Positions 24,097 through 25,503 of a DNA stretch of 25,503 bases are shown piece by piece (within the stretch, counting starts at the first letter, position 1; each line of letters starts with the position of its first letter). Made by a program: the position numbers and the translations under genes. The stretch is from Fidelibacterota bacterium. Its GTDB lineage: Bacteria; Marinisomatota; Marinisomatia; Marinisomatales; TCS55. The notes beneath the pieces are model-generated. The model ran no database searches and had not been told where the DNA came from. It saw only the letters and a list, made by a program, of their open reading frames with translations. The stretch spans positions 1 through 25,503 of the forward strand of contig SCKQ01000035.1 of assembly GCA_004124535.1 (NCBI GenBank), given 5' to 3'.

Positions 24097-25200
24097 TTAT
24101 ACTTTTGATCCTTGTGCAATCAATTGTTCAACAGTTTGTTTTACTCGAGCAGATGCTTTGCCATCCAATTTATAAAATATTTTATCCCGATCGATCTTTT
24201 GTGCTTTTTTCATCTCAACAGTTGGATTTAATGCTCGCTCAATTCCAGCCTGCAATTCAACTGGATTATTAATGTGCACAAAAGAATCCTTTAAATATTC
24301 ACGATTATCAAAGCCCAGAAGTGCTTCACCATCAGAATGCTTTAAACTATCCGGGTCAAGGTTGTAAATAATTCCTGTTTTTTCTGTTGCTAAAAATTCA
24401 GTAATTGCACCGGAAGCTTCAGAAACCAATGTATCTGCAACATATAATAATGGCAGAATGCTGTAATCATCTTTAGGTATGATAATAGCATGGTCATATT
24501 GCTTTATGCGATCCTCAAAAATTTTATGTTGTTTGTGTGAAGCGTATTTTCCCATCCAAATATAATGATGAAGTTTTATGATCAGATTGTAATCTTCTGT
24601 TGCTTCAAAAATTTCATCTTTTAAATCATATAAACAGGTTGGCTTATACGTTGGTGCAAACAGGATTACAGGTTTTTCAGGGTCAAGGTTTAATAATTTT
24701 AAAATCTTATCTCTATTAAAATTCCCTTCAATAAAAAAGGGATCCATTTTAGGATAACCAACCGTATGAACTTCAGAAATCCCGATGCTGCCAGACGCAT
24801 TTAATGACTGCACAGATTGTGCACCTTCAGCAAAAATAACATATCGGTGATTAGAATGTTTTTTCAATTCTCGATAAGTGACTGTTTTGGTAAACGTAAT
24901 ACCATGGTATATCAAGCATAGTAGGGCATCACCATATTTTTTTTCATCCACTACATCCGGTGCAAACACAATATCAAACTGTTCATTTTCATCACTAATT
25001 CGATGGCCTTCTTCAGCAAATTTCTGTAAATATTTTTTGGTCTGGTCTATATCGAATAAACCAAAAGTCCGTTCAACCTCATGCGTCAATGATAGAGCAA
25101 CATCATATTTAGGATCATTTTCAAAGAGTTCAATTAAAGGATCAAAAGCCGCTTTATGATACAGGTAAAACATTTTGAACAATACTTTTGTTTTAGCCAT
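24097..25200 (-). CDS. CDP-glycerol glycerophosphotransferase-like (TagB/TagF-type) protein
   Basis: A 367-aa GT-B-like protein resembling the Glyphos_transf family (COG1887), which transfers glycerol-phosphate from CDP-glycerol to surface polymers. Matching elements in order are LIYHGITFTK (96-105, the HG..K loop), VGYPKMDPF (147-155), VILFAPTYKP (178-187), the DTLVSEASGAITEFLATEK block (256-274, corresponding to the D.L.TD.SS..FD motif) and the C-terminal FYKLDGKASARVKQTVEQL. No signal peptide is present; such enzymes work at the cytoplasmic face. It follows a related partial gene by 5 bp with AGG 10 nt upstream. In a Gram-negative it probably decorates LPS, O-antigen or capsule. Other GT-B families with the same motifs are possible. 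Confidence 0.78.
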   Translation of the reverse strand: MAKTKVLFKMFYLYHKAAFDPLIELFENDPKYDVALSLTHEVERTFGLFDIDQTKKYLQKFAEEGHRISDENEQFDIVFAPDVVDEKKYGDALLCLIYHGITFTKTVTYRELKKHSNHRYVIFAEGAQSVQSLNASGSIGISEVHTVGYPKMDPFFIEGNFNRDKILKLLNLDPEKPVILFAPTYKPTCLYDLKDEIFEATEDYNLIIKLHHYIWMGKYASHKQHKIFEDRIKQYDHAIIIPKDDYSILPLLYVADTLVSEASGAITEFLATEKTGIIYNLDPDSLKHSDGEALLGFDNREYLKDSFVHINNPVELQAGIERALNPTVEMKKAQKIDRDKIFYKLDGKASARVKQTVEQLIAQGSKV

Positions 25201-25205
25201 GCTAC

Positions 25206-25503
25206 TTATACCTGATTTCTCGCAATTATTTTGCGAATTTGATATTTACGAATAATATTTCGAGGTTTATGTTGTAAATCATTTTGTAGTCCAGCAGCAA
25301 GAATTTCTCCAATCCCTGTCAACACACGATCAGCAGAATTCCCATCGGTATATGGATGAATGTCCTGCAGACAACTTTGCCTATGAACTGAAAACTCCCT
25401 TGGATTGTTAAGACTGCGTTCAATGGCTGAAACGAGTTCGGTTGGGTTTTGGATATTGATACCTTTATTTTTACGTGCAATAGCTTGATAAGTAACCAAG
25501 GGG
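25206..25503 (-). CDS. Partial glycerophosphotransferase/GT-B-like protein (C-terminal end)
   Basis: The reading frame is open to the window edge, so only the last 98 or so codons are seen and the true start lies outside. The visible part begins with PLVTYQA, then NPTELVSAIERSLN and DIHPYTDGNSADRVLTGIGEIL. These correspond to the final beta-strand, the nucleotide-site helix and the DG.SS.RV tail of TagB-type glycerophosphotransferases or nucleotide-sugar epimerase-like GT-B proteins. It is likely a paralogue of the next gene, 5 bp downstream. The C-terminal extension (about 25 residues, basic: PRNIIRKYQIRKIIARNQ) may associate with the membrane. Confidence 0.6.
   Translation of the reverse strand, partial: PLVTYQAIARKNKGINIQNPTELVSAIERSLNNPREFSVHRQSCLQDIHPYTDGNSADRVLTGIGEILAAGLQNDLQHKPRNIIRKYQIRKIIARNQV

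Overview
This 25.5 kb window is almost certainly chromosomal DNA of an uncultured-type Gram-negative bacterium of the FCB superphylum. I infer something close to Marinimicrobia (SAR406), Calditrichota or Ignavibacteria rather than a classical Bacteroidota. The clues are C-terminal type IX secretion (T9SS) sorting domains with the YPNPFN signature on two secreted proteins, a dockerin-like module on a third, a fused alpha/beta E1 2-oxoacid dehydrogenase, a mitochondrial-type citrate synthase, and AT-leaning intergenic DNA. All 25 protein genes and the single tRNA gene lie on the minus strand, so transcription runs from high to low coordinates. Gaps are tiny, and many stop and start codons share one base (TGATG or TAATG).

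In transcription order, 25503-21541 holds the 3' end of one glycerophosphotransferase-like gene (cut by the window edge), a complete CDP-glycerol glycerophosphotransferase-like gene, a DUF1015 gene and citrate synthase. Next come three exported proteins (21532-15791): an M14 carboxypeptidase with a dockerin-like tail, an S8 subtilisin-like protease with a T9SS tail, and a T9SS cargo protein of unknown function preceded by a structured leader. Then follow a CBS-pair protein, a lipoprotein, an unrecognised 315-aa protein, an MBL-fold hydrolase, a DUF309 protein, a degenerate receiver-like protein and endonuclease III (15772-11385).

After a short gap with a 17-bp palindrome comes a pterin/deazapurine trio: a COG0720 (QueD/PTPS-like) protein lacking the usual catalytic cysteine, a YhhQ-type queuosine-precursor transporter and GTP cyclohydrolase I (11307-9658). 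An ABM-fold protein links this to a self-contained lipoate-dependent dehydrogenase set: E3 (lpd), lipB, fused E1, E2, lipA (9343-3147). The E1 resembles branched-chain 2-oxoacid dehydrogenases. A membrane-anchored di-heme cytochrome c overlaps the end of lipA. The block ends with lon, tRNA-Val(UAC) and an intrinsic terminator. Beyond it, at 7-166, is a possible small non-coding transposable element.

Most of the window is recognisable housekeeping sequence. I see no CRISPR array, phage, toxin-antitoxin or defence system, and no clear new system. The items most worth checking are the altered active site of the COG0720 protein, the uncharacterised cluster at 12029-14517, the di-heme cytochrome coupled to lipA, the possible RNA switch at 17598-17648, and the MITE-like element near the left edge.
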